A stretch of 64,000 nucleotides of DNA from the NCBI GenBank assembly GCA_963921255.3, contig CAWUEW020000001.1:744001-808000 (forward strand). Reading direction: 5' to 3'. Shown piece by piece: positions 7,903 to 17,566 of the stretch. Numbering within the stretch: position 1 is the first letter of the stretch; every line of letters starts with the position of its first letter. A program made the position numbers and the translations under genes. The notes under the pieces are model-generated. The model was not told the origin of the DNA and ran no database searches. It was given only the letters and a program-made list of their open reading frames with translations. This stretch comes from JANSYL01 sp963921255 (GTDB lineage: Bacteria > Pseudomonadota > Alphaproteobacteria > Rhodobacterales > Rhodobacteraceae).

Positions 7903-9393
7903 ATGACCCATGTATTGGCGATAGATCAGGGCACCACGTCGACGCGCGCGATCTTGTTCAGCGCGGACCTCAGCCCGGGGGCCTCCGCGCAGGAAGAATT
8001 CACACAGCACTATCCCCAAGCCGGATGGGTCGAACACGATCCCGAGGACATCTGGCAAACCACCCTGCGCACCTGTCGCGGCGCGTTGGAGGCCGGCGGC
8101 GTTGCGGCCTCGGATATCGCGGCCATCGGCATCACGAACCAGCGCGAAACCGTCGTGCTTTGGGACCGTGAGACAGGCGCGCCCGTGCACCGCGCAATTG
8201 TCTGGCAGGACCGGCGCACGGCCGGGCTGTGCGCCACGTTGAAGGCCGAGGGGCACGAAGACATGGTGCGCGAGAAAACCGGCCTGCTGCTTGATCCGTA
8301 TTTTTCGGGCACGAAACTGGCCTGGCTTCTCGACAACGTGGAGGGCGCGCGCGCCAAGGCCGAGGCCGGGACGCTTGCCTTTGGGACGGTTGACTGTTTC
8401 CTGATCTGGAAGCTGACCGGTGGCGCCTCACACGTGACCGACGCCACGAACGCGGCCCGGACACTCTTGTACAATATTCGGGAGGGGGCATGGGACGCCG
8501 AGATTTGCGACCTGCTCAACATCCCCATGTCGCTGTTGCCCGAGGTCAAAGACTGCGCGGCGGATTTCGGGATGACCGACCCCGACCTGCTTGGCGCGGC
8601 GATCCCCATTCTGGGCGTGGCCGGGGATCAACAGGCCGCGACAGTGGGTCAGGCCTGTTTTCAGCCCGGGATGCTGAAATCGACCTACGGCACCGGGTGC
8701 TTTGCCCTTCTCAACACCGGCGACACCCTGGTGGAAAGCCAGAACCGCATGTTGGGCACGATCGCGTATCAGTTCGACGGCACGCCGACCTATGCCTTGG
8801 AAGGGTCGATCTTCATCGCCGGCGCGGTCGTGCAGTGGCTGCGCGATGAGATGAAGCTGATTGAAAGCGCGCCTGAAAGCCAAAGCCTGGCCGAGGCCGC
8901 AGACCCGACGCAGGAACTCTACCTTGTGCCGGCCTTCACCGGCCTTGGCGCCCCCTATTGGGACCCCGAGGCGCGGGGCGCAATTTTCGGACTTGTCCGC
9001 AATTCCGGCCCGAACGAATTGGCGCGCGCGGCCCTCGAAAGCGTGGGCTTCCAGACCCGCGATCTGTACCAGGCGATGGCGGCGGATTGGCACGGTGCGG
9101 GTGCGCAAACAACGCTGCGCGTGGATGGTGGCATGAGTGCATCGAATTGGACGATGCAGTTTCTGTCCGACATCCTTGGAGCCGATGTCGACCGGCCCAA
9201 AGTGTTGGAGACGACGGCGTTGGGCGCCGCGTGGATTGCGGGCATGCGCGCGGGCCTCTACCCGGATGCGGATGGGTTCGCGGCGATGTGGGCCGTTGAC
9301 CGGACCTTCACCCCCGGGATGGACGAGGCAACCCGCACCGCCCGCTATGCCGGTTGGAAAGACGCCGTATCCCGCACCCTGAGCCAGTCGTGA
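7903..9393 (+). CDS. glpK: Glycerol kinase
   Basis: The 496-residue protein is a full FGGY-family glycerol kinase, which makes sn-glycerol 3-phosphate from glycerol and ATP. It shows the N-terminal phosphate loop DQGTTSTRAI (about residues 6-15), the substrate region with NQRET and WQDRRT, the central TYGTGCF block, and the C-terminal GLGAPYWDPEARG and VDGGMS motifs. A strong GGGGAGGG ribosome site precedes the chosen ATG. It lies downstream of glpD, and its stop codon overlaps the GTG start of the next gene, which points to co-translation. No glycerol facilitator gene is present in this window. Confidence 0.97.
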   Translation: MTHVLAIDQGTTSTRAILFSADLSPGASAQEEFTQHYPQAGWVEHDPEDIWQTTLRTCRGALEAGGVAASDIAAIGITNQRETVVLWDRETGAPVHRAIVWQDRRTAGLCATLKAEGHEDMVREKTGLLLDPYFSGTKLAWLLDNVEGARAKAEAGTLAFGTVDCFLIWKLTGGASHVTDATNAARTLLYNIREGAWDAEICDLLNIPMSLLPEVKDCAADFGMTDPDLLGAAIPILGVAGDQQAATVGQACFQPGMLKSTYGTGCFALLNTGDTLVESQNRMLGTIAYQFDGTPTYALEGSIFIAGAVVQWLRDEMKLIESAPESQSLAEAADPTQELYLVPAFTGLGAPYWDPEARGAIFGLVRNSGPNELARAALESVGFQTRDLYQAMAADWHGAGAQTTLRVDGGMSASNWTMQFLSDILGADVDRPKVLETTALGAAWIAGMRAGLYPDADGFAAMWAVDRTFTPGMDEATRTARYAGWKDAVSRTLSQS

Positions 9394-10229
9394 GCGCCGG
9401 ACAGGTTTTACGGGTTGCCCTTGGGCAGATGTGTTCGGCCGACACCCATGCGGCCAATATCGAAACCGTGCGCGGCTTGGCGGCAGATGCGGTGGCACAC
9501 GGGGCCGCGCTTTTGGCTTTGCCCGAGGTCGCGGGGCTGATGAACCGCAATTTCGACGTCGCCAAGACACAGGTCGTGGCGGCCGATGCAGACCCCTACC
9601 TCGCGGCCTGCCGTGAACTGGCCGCGCAACACGGGCTTTGGATACATGCCGGGTCAACCCCGGTGCAGGGGCCGCATGGGCGATTCCTTAATCATTCAGC
9701 GGTGTTCGGTCCGGACGGCGCGGAGCGGGCGACCTACGACAAGATCCACCTGTTTGATGTGACGTTGGACGGTCAGGCGCCGATTGGCGAAAGCAAGCGT
9801 TTTGCCCCCGGGGACCGCGCGGTGCTGCTGCCGACGCCATGGGGCGATTGGGGGTTGAGCATCTGCTACGACCTGCGCTTTCCGCATCTCTACCGCCAGT
9901 ATGGGCAGGCGGGGGCAAGCCTGATGTTCATTCCATCCGCCTTTACCGTCGCGACGGGTAAAGCCCATTGGGAGGTGCTCCTGCGTGCCCGGGCCATCGA
10001 AACGGGGGCGTTCGTTGTGGCGGCCGCGCAAGCAGGGGTTCATGCGGACGGCCGTACGACCTATGGCCACAGCATGATTGTCGACCCTTGGGGGCGCGTG
10101 CTTTGCGATATGGCCGATGCGCCGCCGTCGATCCAAGTGGTTGATCTGGACCTTGGCGCGGTGGCCGCCGCGCGGCGCCAGATCCCTGCGTGGTCGCGGG
10201 ATCAGGCCTTTCAATCCTTGGGCGAGTGA
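9390..10229 (+). CDS. Carbon-nitrogen hydrolase, nitrilase family (Nit1-like amidase)
   Basis: The 279-residue protein has the nitrilase-superfamily catalytic triad: Glu near residue 46 (ALPEVAG), Lys near 118 (TYDKIHLFD) and Cys near 159 (LSICYDLRFP). Sequence and length resemble the Nit1/NitFhit branch, known from other organisms as deaminated-glutathione amidase, a metabolite-repair enzyme; omega-amidase is the nearest alternative. The GTG start overlaps the glpK stop (GTGA), so it is translationally coupled to glycerol kinase. That linkage does not by itself indicate a role in glycerol metabolism. Confidence 0.85.
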   Translation: MSAGQVLRVALGQMCSADTHAANIETVRGLAADAVAHGAALLALPEVAGLMNRNFDVAKTQVVAADADPYLAACRELAAQHGLWIHAGSTPVQGPHGRFLNHSAVFGPDGAERATYDKIHLFDVTLDGQAPIGESKRFAPGDRAVLLPTPWGDWGLSICYDLRFPHLYRQYGQAGASLMFIPSAFTVATGKAHWEVLLRARAIETGAFVVAAAQAGVHADGRTTYGHSMIVDPWGRVLCDMADAPPSIQVVDLDLGAVAAARRQIPAWSRDQAFQSLGE

Positions 10230-10422
10230 AAGCGGCACGCCGTGTGCGTGGTCGCTCAGGAATTCATCATCGGATCGTCTGCACCTTGGTCCTGCGCCGC
10301 CGCCCCTTGCGGCCCGCCGAACACTGGCGCTAGCCTTTGCCGGTGAGTGAGGCGCCAGAATCCGCGCGGACGGGTCCTGCTGCGCGACGTAAGACAAGCC
10401 TCAATCCGAATAGGGAGAGACC

Positions 10423-11265
10423 ATGACCAGCTTCAGCTTTCGAACTGTAACAACGACCGTTGCCGCGTTTGGCGCCGTCCTTGCCTTGGGCCTTGCGACC
10501 CCTGCAACGTCTCAGGATTTTTCGACCGATGATGAACGCTTGGTGACACCGGGCCAGCTGACCGTCGGCACGGGCGACCCGGTTTATCCGCCCTGGATGC
10601 TCAACAACGATCCCGCGGGTGGTGAAGGCTTTGAGAACGGCTTGGTCTACGCGCTGGCTGCGGAAATGGGGTTCGCGCCCGAAGATGTGGTCTGGGTGGG
10701 GTTGACCTTTGACCAGACGATTGCGCCGGGCGCCAAGCCTTTTGACTTTGCCATCCAGCAGATCTCGGTCACCGAAGCCCGCGCCGAGGTTGTCAGCTTC
10801 AGCGAGGTGTATTTCCAACCCGAGAAAGCAGTGATCGCCCTGCCCGGAAGCCCGGTGGAAGGCGCCGCCAGCTTTGCCGATCTGCGCGATGCGCGGTGGG
10901 GCGCCGTGATTGGCACCACCGATCTGGCCTATCTCGAGAACGTTCTCGGGGTGGATGATGCGGCCGTTTACAACGATCAGATCGGCGTGTTCCAAGCGAT
11001 GCAGGCGGGCCAGATCGATGCAACGCTTGCGGCCCTGCCGACCGCGCTGTTTGCCACGGCCGTTCAGATCCCCGAGGCGTCGATTGTCGCAATCCTGCCG
11101 CCCGATGCGAATGACCGCGGCCACGGCCTTTTGTTCGAGCTGGATAACCCGCTGGTGGATGCCGTGGACGCGGCCCTGGCCAACGTCATCGCCGCCGGCG
11201 TGGTGGATGATCTGAAATCCACCTACCTGGTGGCCAATCCGGACCTTCCGATCATTACGGAGTAA
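10423..11265 (+). CDS. Amino-acid ABC transporter periplasmic binding protein
   Basis: The 280-residue protein starts with a signal peptide (about 1-30, ending PATSQD) and has the SBP family 3 fold: an N-terminal lobe (LTVGTGDPVYPPW), a middle DFAIQQISVTEARAEVVSFS segment typical of polar amino-acid binders, and the IGTTDLAYLE stretch. A strong GGGAGA ribosome site precedes it. It is followed after 8 bases by the permease and then by the ATPase, making a complete HAAT-type importer. The ligand is probably an amino acid, but the sequence alone does not say which. Confidence 0.9.
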   Translation: MTSFSFRTVTTTVAAFGAVLALGLATPATSQDFSTDDERLVTPGQLTVGTGDPVYPPWMLNNDPAGGEGFENGLVYALAAEMGFAPEDVVWVGLTFDQTIAPGAKPFDFAIQQISVTEARAEVVSFSEVYFQPEKAVIALPGSPVEGAASFADLRDARWGAVIGTTDLAYLENVLGVDDAAVYNDQIGVFQAMQAGQIDATLAALPTALFATAVQIPEASIVAILPPDANDRGHGLLFELDNPLVDAVDAALANVIAAGVVDDLKSTYLVANPDLPIITE

Positions 11266-11273
11266 CCCAGACA

Positions 11274-12137
11274 ATGACCGTCGCCCCCGAGGGCGCGGCC
11301 GACCGCAAACCAGCCCCGCCGCGACCCCGGCGGGGCGATTGGCGTTCCGCGCTTGTGCCCACCCTCATTTCAATCGCCAGCGTCGTCCTGGTGTTCGGCG
11401 GGATTGCCTGGTGGATCAGCCAATCCCCACAATGGCCGCGGGTGCAGGCGCAGTTTTTTAGCCTCGATGCCATGCGCGCGTCCTTTCCGGTGGTCCTTTC
11501 GGGTTTCTGGATCTCGATGAAGGTGTGGCTGACGGCGTTGGTTTGCATCGGTGTCTGGGCCCTTGTCCTGGCCATCGTGCGGGCCTTGCGCGCCCCGTGG
11601 TTCGCGCCGTTTCGCCTGTTGGTCGTGGTCTATATCGACTTCTTTCGCGGCGTCCCGGTGTTGCTTCTGGTGCTGCTGTTCGGCTTTGGCGTTCCGGCGC
11701 TGAACCTGCCGGGGCTCCCGAACTCGGCGCTCTTCTGGGGCGGTGTTGCGATGGTGCTGACCTATTCGTCCTACGTGGCCGAGATCTATCGCTCGGGCAT
11801 CGACTCGGTCCATGAGGGGCAATGGGCGGCGGCCAAGGCTTTGGGGCTGACCGAATGGCAGACCATGCGCTACGCGGTCCTGCCGCAAGCGCTGCGCAAC
11901 GTGTTGCCGGCATTGATGAACATCGTGGTCGCCCTGCAGAAGGACGTCGCGCTTTTGTCGGTCCTTGGCGTGCGCGACGCGGTGCGCGAGGCACAGATCT
12001 ATACCGCGACGACGTTCAACTATTCCTCGCTTCTGGTGGCCGCCGGCCTGTTCCTACTGGCGACCATTCCGATGGCCCGCCTGGCAGATTGGGTCGCGCG
12101 CCGGGATCGGGACAGACGCTTGCAGAGGACGCGATGA
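11274..12137 (+). CDS. Amino-acid ABC transporter permease (HisM/GlnP family)
   Basis: The 287-residue inner-membrane protein has a cytoplasmic proline- and arginine-rich N-terminus (about 1-30), a first helix near 31-50, and a permease core. The EAA-type loop is visible as EGQWAAAKALGLTEWQT followed by LPQALRNVLP. The Y-I-D-F-F-R-G-V-P segment near 120 is a hallmark of polar amino-acid permeases. Only one permease gene is present, so it would work as a homodimer. It overlaps the ATPase gene by four bases (ATGA). Confidence 0.92.
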   Translation: MTVAPEGAADRKPAPPRPRRGDWRSALVPTLISIASVVLVFGGIAWWISQSPQWPRVQAQFFSLDAMRASFPVVLSGFWISMKVWLTALVCIGVWALVLAIVRALRAPWFAPFRLLVVVYIDFFRGVPVLLLVLLFGFGVPALNLPGLPNSALFWGGVAMVLTYSSYVAEIYRSGIDSVHEGQWAAAKALGLTEWQTMRYAVLPQALRNVLPALMNIVVALQKDVALLSVLGVRDAVREAQIYTATTFNYSSLLVAAGLFLLATIPMARLADWVARRDRDRRLQRTR

Positions 12138-12883
12138 CCCCACCGCGCATTCAGATTGACACCCTCACCAAGTATTTTGGTGACAACCTGGTGCTGGATG
12201 CCGTCGACCTGTCCATCGCCCCGCATGAGGTTGTCTGCCTGATCGGGGCCTCCGGGTCTGGCAAATCCACGCTGCTGCGCTGCATGAACGGTCTGGAAGA
12301 CTGGGATCACGGCGACGTGCGTCTGGACGGTGTTCCGATCCATGACGCCAGCCTGGGCAACACGGGTCTGCACAAGCGCGTCGCGATCGTGTTCCAGTCC
12401 TTCAATTTGTTTCCCACGATGACGGTGTTGGACAACATCACGCTGGCCCCGTGCAAAGTGCATGGCCGGTCGAAGGACGAGGCGACCGACACGGCGCGCG
12501 GCCTGTTGGAACGGTTTGGCATGGGGGCGTTCGCGCAAAGTTATCCCGAGCAGTTGTCCGGTGGCCAGCAGCAGCGCGTGGCCATTGTGAGAGCCTTGGC
12601 GACCGAGCCGGATGTCCTGTTGCTGGATGAGGTGACGGCGGCCCTGGACCCGGAACTGGTGGGCGAGGTCCTGTCGATCATTCGGGGCCTGAAGGAGCGG
12701 GGGCTGACGATGGTCATCGTTACGCACGAGATGGGGTTCGCGCGCGACGTCTCGGATCGCGTGGCGTTCCTCGAAGGCGGGCGCATCCTTGAGGAAGATG
12801 CGCCGACGCGCTTGTTCACCAACCCCCAGAACCCACGCACGCACCAGTTCTTGCAGCGGATCATCGAGTCCGGGCGCCTGTGA
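12134..12883 (+). CDS. Amino-acid ABC transporter ATP-binding protein (GlnQ/HisP family)
   Basis: The 249-residue ATPase has Walker A (GASGSGKST, about 38-46), the Q-loop near 88, the signature LSGGQQQRVA (141-150), Walker B (VLLLDEVTAALD) and the H-loop (VTHEMGFA). These are the marks of the polar amino-acid uptake ATPases. An unusual feature is VT in place of PT after the Walker B glutamate, which is also seen in other members of this family. It closes the three-gene importer operon; a convergent permease gene follows 19 bases later. Confidence 0.94.
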   Translation: MTPPRIQIDTLTKYFGDNLVLDAVDLSIAPHEVVCLIGASGSGKSTLLRCMNGLEDWDHGDVRLDGVPIHDASLGNTGLHKRVAIVFQSFNLFPTMTVLDNITLAPCKVHGRSKDEATDTARGLLERFGMGAFAQSYPEQLSGGQQQRVAIVRALATEPDVLLLDEVTAALDPELVGEVLSIIRGLKERGLTMVIVTHEMGFARDVSDRVAFLEGGRILEEDAPTRLFTNPQNPRTHQFLQRIIESGRL

Positions 12884-12902
12884 CGGGCGCGGGCCAGGCT
12901 GA

Positions 12903-14387
12903 TCACGTCAGGCGCACGCCAGCAAAGACCAACGCGCCGCCGAGCAGGACGTAGATCAGGCAGGGCTTTACCGTGCGGGCCAGAACATCGCCTTCGCGCC
13001 CCACGAGACCCACGGTCGCGCACCCGGCAATGATGTTGTGCGGCGCGATCACATTCCCGATCGCGGCGCCGAAACCCTGAGCCGCCACTAAAGGCGGCAC
13101 GGGGAGGGCAAGACTGGTTGCCGTCGACACCTGCAGTTCCGTGAACAGGATGTTCGAGGCTGTCGCAGACCCGGTGATGAATGTGCCGAGAATTCCCACG
13201 AGCGGTGCGATCAACGGCCAGGCCGGTCCGATGCTGGCGGCCGCCGTCGCAAGGAGCGAGATCATCTCGGCATGGACCATCAATCGGGACACAGCCAACA
13301 TGACCAGAAGGGCGAGTGCGACGGGGACAAGGCGGCGCAGCGCCTGTGCAAGCGCGCCGCCGACCGCTGCGTTTCGTCCGGTGAGGGCGGCCCCGACGAA
13401 GAGGCCCAGAAACAGCAACGTGCCGGGGTGATAGAGCGGCTGAAACGACCCGCCATATGTGTCGTCCAAGGTCCAAGCCAGGGCGACGTCGCGCAGGGCA
13501 GACTGCACGGGATCGACAAGTCGGGTGGCCAGCACCAGAAGCAGGATCAAAAGATACGGCGCCAGGTCCGCAACCAATTGCTCTGCGTTGATCGGGCGCC
13601 CACCCGTCTTCCACCGCAGCAGCCCAACAAACATAATCGTTCCGACAAGAGCACCGCCGAGGGACGGCAGTTCAGGCCCGGTCAGGGCGGACAGCAGAAG
13701 CGAGGGGATGATGAAGCAGGTCGCGGCGGCTGCGACCCACCCAAAATCCGCCCGCGTCAAAGGCCCGTCCGAGGCGGCACGGACCATCATCGTCAGGAGA
13801 AGCGGTCCGCACAGCGCGTGGAGAAGGGCCGTTTGAAACGCGATGTCCGTTCCGGGAAGGCCAGTGATCTCCGCCTGCGCCAAGGCGGGCGTGCCAACGG
13901 CGCCAAAGGACACGCCGGCCGCGTGCCCCAAAAGCGCCAGAACCACGGCCCGCACGGGGCTATAGCCCAAACCCACCAGAAGCGGGGCGGCCAGTGCGAC
14001 GGGCGTGCCAAACCCGGCTGCGCCTTCGATGAAAAGCCCGAAGAACCAAGCGATGAGAATGGCCTGAATATGCCGGTCGTCGGTCAGCGATGCCAAGACA
14101 TCGCGGATGCGGTCCAGTGCGCCGACCTGCTTCTGAAACTCGAAGATCGCCAGCGCAGGAAGGATGATCCACAGAATGGTCAAGGTGGAATGAGCCGCTT
14201 CGGCAAAGGCGCCGCGCAACAGGGTGAGAAGGGCGGCCGGGGCGCCTTGGTCGGGGTGAAAGACAGTGGCGGTCAGGCCGATGGCGACCAGCAGCCCCAA
14301 GCCTCCGGCCTGCACGGCGGGCCGTCGCAACACCCCCATGGCCAGAAGGATCACGGCAAGGGGGGCTGCGGCCCATATCAGGGACAT
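12903..14387 (-). CDS. lctP: L-lactate permease family transporter (LctP/LldP)
   Basis: The 494-residue product is almost entirely hydrophobic, with about 12-14 predicted helices, and carries the LctP-family segments FIEGAAGFGTPVALAAPLL (about 114-132) and FITGSATASNILF near residue 400. In that family the protein imports L-lactate, and sometimes glycolate or D-lactate, with protons. It is somewhat shorter than the 530-560 residues of enterobacterial LldP but has both conserved ends. No lactate dehydrogenase is adjacent. A GAGG ribosome site precedes the ATG. Confidence 0.85.
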   Translation of the reverse strand: MSLIWAAAPLAVILLAMGVLRRPAVQAGGLGLLVAIGLTATVFHPDQGAPAALLTLLRGAFAEAAHSTLTILWIILPALAIFEFQKQVGALDRIRDVLASLTDDRHIQAILIAWFFGLFIEGAAGFGTPVALAAPLLVGLGYSPVRAVVLALLGHAAGVSFGAVGTPALAQAEITGLPGTDIAFQTALLHALCGPLLLTMMVRAASDGPLTRADFGWVAAAATCFIIPSLLLSALTGPELPSLGGALVGTIMFVGLLRWKTGGRPINAEQLVADLAPYLLILLLVLATRLVDPVQSALRDVALAWTLDDTYGGSFQPLYHPGTLLFLGLFVGAALTGRNAAVGGALAQALRRLVPVALALLVMLAVSRLMVHAEMISLLATAAASIGPAWPLIAPLVGILGTFITGSATASNILFTELQVSTATSLALPVPPLVAAQGFGAAIGNVIAPHNIIAGCATVGLVGREGDVLARTVKPCLIYVLLGGALVFAGVRLT

Positions 14388-14439
14388 GCGTGGACCTCAA
14401 AACCGACGTAGACGAAGATTTTTCCGAGTGCTTGCATCA

Positions 14440-14468
14440 GATATTGCACCACCACATGACGCGTTCAA
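14440..14468 (-). promoter_or_regulatory. Possible sigma70-type promoter for the lactate-permease gene
   Basis: On the minus strand a TTGAAC hexamer (14468-14463) and an AATATC hexamer (14445-14440) are separated by exactly 17 bases, about 50 bases ahead of the permease start. The spacing is ideal but both boxes are imperfect. It is the best promoter candidate in this 133-base spacer. Confidence 0.35.
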
Positions 14469-14520
14469 GACACGCAACGTAGTCTGTCCGCCGGCCGATT
14501 TCGTCTTGAGACGGCTGCCT

Positions 14521-15825
14521 TTACCCCTCGCGAAGTGCCAGTGAGAAATAGACGGCGAGAGGCTCTATCAGATAGGCGAGCGGCGTCCGATCCTGGGTCC
14601 GGATGAAGCTTTCGACGGGCATCCCCGGCAGAAGCGCAAGGTCGCCAAGTTTTTCCAACTCGCCATCCGCCGGAAGGATTTCGGCGCGATAGTAGGAGGC
14701 GCCGGTTTGCGGATCTGTGAAGGCGTCGGCCGATACGCCGACCACGCGCCCGACCAAATCGGGTGTGCGGCGCATGTCGAAGGCCGAGAAACGCAACTGA
14801 ACCTCTTGCCCGGGCGCAACTTGGTCAACGTCTGTCGGGCGCACGCGGCTTGCGATCACCAGCGGCCGGTCAGACGGGATAAGAAAAAGCAAGGGCTCGG
14901 CCGCTTGCACGACAGCACCGGGGCCGAACGTGCCCAGATCGTGCACGACACCATCGACGGGTGCCCGGATGTCCAATCGGTCCAATTGCGCGAGCAGCGT
15001 CACGCGTTGCTGGACCAACTCGGCTTCGGTCACCCGCAGGTCGCGCAGAGTGGCGATCGCACCTTCGCGACGCTGGCTGTCCATCTGGAGCAGCTGCAGA
15101 TCAATCTCTGTTGCCCTGCCGGACGCCTCGGCGGCCGCTGCGCGCAATTCCCCGATGCGACCCTCCAAAGAGGCCATCTCGCGTTCCAGGGTCAAAACCC
15201 GGCTGGCCTGGGACAGGCCACGATCAAGCAGCGATTGTTGGCTGATGTGTTTTGCCTGCAGCAACGCCAACTGGGCTTCGACCGAACGACGCTGCGCGTC
15301 GATCCCGTCGATCTGGCTGGTGATCTGGTCCTGACGGCGGCGTAGTTGCGCGCGCTCGCCTTGGGCGGTGTCCAGACGGGCGGTGAACAGCGCGCGCTGG
15401 CCGCGGATCAGATCGGAAAGCTCCGGACGGCTGGCAGCAGTTTCCAGCAGCAGCGCGTCAAACCGGATATCGGATGCCGCATCACGCTCGGCTTCCAACC
15501 GTCCGCGGCGGGCCATAACTTCGAACAGTTGCCCCTCGACAATGGTCAGCTCGCTTTGAAGAAGCAGCGGGTCCAGCCGGGCGATCAGATCTCCCGCAGC
15601 GACCCTTTGGCCTTCCCGAATTTCCAATGTGGCCACCACGCCGCCGGTGGGGTGCTGCACCATCTGGCGGTCGGTTTCGACCTGAACCCGGCCGGGTGCG
15701 ATGATCGAACCAGCAAGCTGCGCGTAGGCCATCCAGGTGCCAAGCCCGGCGACCAAGAGCACAACCGAAAGAGCGCCGATGACAAGCGGGGTTCCCGCGC
15801 GGAGGTTGGGGGAACGCTGGCTCAT
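14521..15825 (-). CDS. prsE: Type I secretion membrane-fusion protein, HlyD/PrsE family
   Basis: The 434-residue adaptor has one N-terminal membrane helix (about 12-34), a biotinyl/lipoyl-like half near GGVVATLEIREGQRVAAGDLI (residues about 61-80), a long alpha-helical hairpin region (about 95-280) and a C-terminal beta-barrel with the DVDQVAPGQEVQLRFS block. In type I secretion it links the inner-membrane ABC exporter to an outer-membrane TolC channel. It overlaps the ABC gene by four bases (ATGA). No TolC homologue or repeat-containing secreted substrate is in this window. Confidence 0.9.
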   Translation of the reverse strand: MSQRSPNLRAGTPLVIGALSVVLLVAGLGTWMAYAQLAGSIIAPGRVQVETDRQMVQHPTGGVVATLEIREGQRVAAGDLIARLDPLLLQSELTIVEGQLFEVMARRGRLEAERDAASDIRFDALLLETAASRPELSDLIRGQRALFTARLDTAQGERAQLRRRQDQITSQIDGIDAQRRSVEAQLALLQAKHISQQSLLDRGLSQASRVLTLEREMASLEGRIGELRAAAAEASGRATEIDLQLLQMDSQRREGAIATLRDLRVTEAELVQQRVTLLAQLDRLDIRAPVDGVVHDLGTFGPGAVVQAAEPLLFLIPSDRPLVIASRVRPTDVDQVAPGQEVQLRFSAFDMRRTPDLVGRVVGVSADAFTDPQTGASYYRAEILPADGELEKLGDLALLPGMPVESFIRTQDRTPLAYLIEPLAVYFSLALREG

Positions 15826-17566
15826 GAGACCAATCCCAGTCCGGCATGGCGGCGGACGCTTTCGTGGTTTTCCACCGTCGCTTTCAGGACGTCATCGCGC
15901 GGTCCGAAGGCTTTACGGGTGCCCTCGCTGAGCACCAACAGGGTGTCGCACTGCTGAATTGCGGCCGGTCGCTGGGCCATGATCAGGACCGCGCCATTTT
16001 GGGATTTGAAACGCTCGATCGCTGCGTTCAGGGCACGCGAGCCGGCATTGTCCAGGCTGGCATTAGGTTCGTCGAGCACCAGCAGAACCGGCGCACCATA
16101 CAAGGCACGCGCGAGGCCGATGCGCTGCACCTGACCGCCGGACAGGCTGGATCCGCCATCGGCAATCTTTGTGTCATACCCGTTGGGAAGTCCAAGGATC
16201 ATGTCGTGGGCGTCGGCCATTTTGGCGGCTTCGATGACCTTCGCGTCGTCGATCTGCATTCCGAGCCGCGCGATGTTTTCCTTCACTGTTCCATCAAAGA
16301 GGCGGACCTGTTGGGGCAAGTATCCGATATGCTGTCCCAACGTGGCCGTGCCGTATTGGTCCAGCGTCGCGCCATCCAGGCGGACGGACCCGAAGGCGGG
16401 CGACCAAAGTCCGGTCAGAGCGCGGGCAAGGGTCGATTTTCCGGCACCCGACGCGCCGATGACGCCGACCGCTTGGCCGGGCGATACGGTAAAGCTGAGA
16501 TTCCGCACCGTGGGGCGCTTGGCGGTCGGTGGGGTCACGGTGATGTCCTGGACCTCAAGCTTGGCCCGCGGGCGGGGGAGGGCGGTGTGCTGCGGATCGG
16601 ACGGGGATGCGTTCAACAGTGCGATCAACGACGTGCGGGCGTGGATCGCCCGCTCGAAGAGCGACCATTGCGATATGGCTTGATCGACGGGGGCCAGTGC
16701 TCGGCCAAGCAGGATGGATGCCGCGATCATCGCGCCGGGGGTCAATTCCCCCTGCAACACCAGATAGGCCCCGAGCGCCAGCATGGCAGATTGAAAAGCA
16801 GGCGGCTGGCCTTGGAGAAGGCCGAGAAGATCCCGGCGCGATCCGCCGCTGACAGGCCATCCGCAAGGGACGTGTCGCGCAACCGCTTCCACCGGGCGAA
16901 AACCGCGTCCCCCATGCCCAGAGCGCGCACCGTCTCGGACCCGGATTCAACCTGGGCCGCCCAGGTATCGGCCTCGGCGCCGATGGCGTGAGCATTGCGC
17001 AGGCGCGCGCGTGTCAGGACCTGATTGCGGATGGCGGCAAGGATCAGGCCGCCGCCGCCCGCAATGGCCAGCCAGCCCAAAAACGGATGAAACACGAAGA
17101 TCGCGGCCAGAAACACCGGGGTCCACGGGATGTCGAACATGGCCAGCAGCGCAGGGCTGCGCGAAAACCTCTGGATGGCCTCGAGGTCTTGCAGACCACG
17201 GGCGCCAGCGGCGCCCCCTTGCGCGGCACCAGTGTGGAGAAGGGCTTGAAACACATGCTGGTCGAGCCCGGTCTGGAACCGTGCCCCGGCACGCGCCAAA
17301 ACGCGGCCGCGCGCATAGTCGATGATCCCCATCATCGCGTAGAGGAAGGCCACCAAAGCGAACAACGCGACCAGCGTCGCCTCCGACTGTGAGCCAAGCA
17401 CGCGATCATAGACCTGAAGCATGAAAATCGGACCGGTGAGCATCAGGACGTTCACGAAGACCGAAAACACCAAGATGGCGCCAACCAGCGGCGTGACCGC
17501 AAGGGCAGCAGACGATAGGGCGGCGCGCCCGGCGGTCGGGGCGTGTGTGGGCGTTTGTGCGCGCAT
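15822..17566 (-). pseudogene. prsD: Type I secretion ABC transporter (PrsD family), interrupted by a one-base frameshift
   Basis: Two overlapping frames together encode one PrsD-type exporter. The N-terminal frame (17566 down to about 16795) gives the membrane helices and MLQVYDRVLGSQSEATL; the C-terminal frame (about 16796 to 15822) gives QSAMLALGAYLVLQGELTPG, Walker A (GASGAGKST), signature LSGGQVQRIGLARAL and Walker B. The two join smoothly if one base is added to the A4 run at 16794-16797 (T4 in the coding sense). As written, translation would end after LLFNLPCW and a short tail, giving a protein without an ATPase domain. It may be a real mutation, a phase-variable homopolymer tract, or a sequencing error. 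The gene is flanked by overlapping genes on both sides. Confidence 0.85.
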
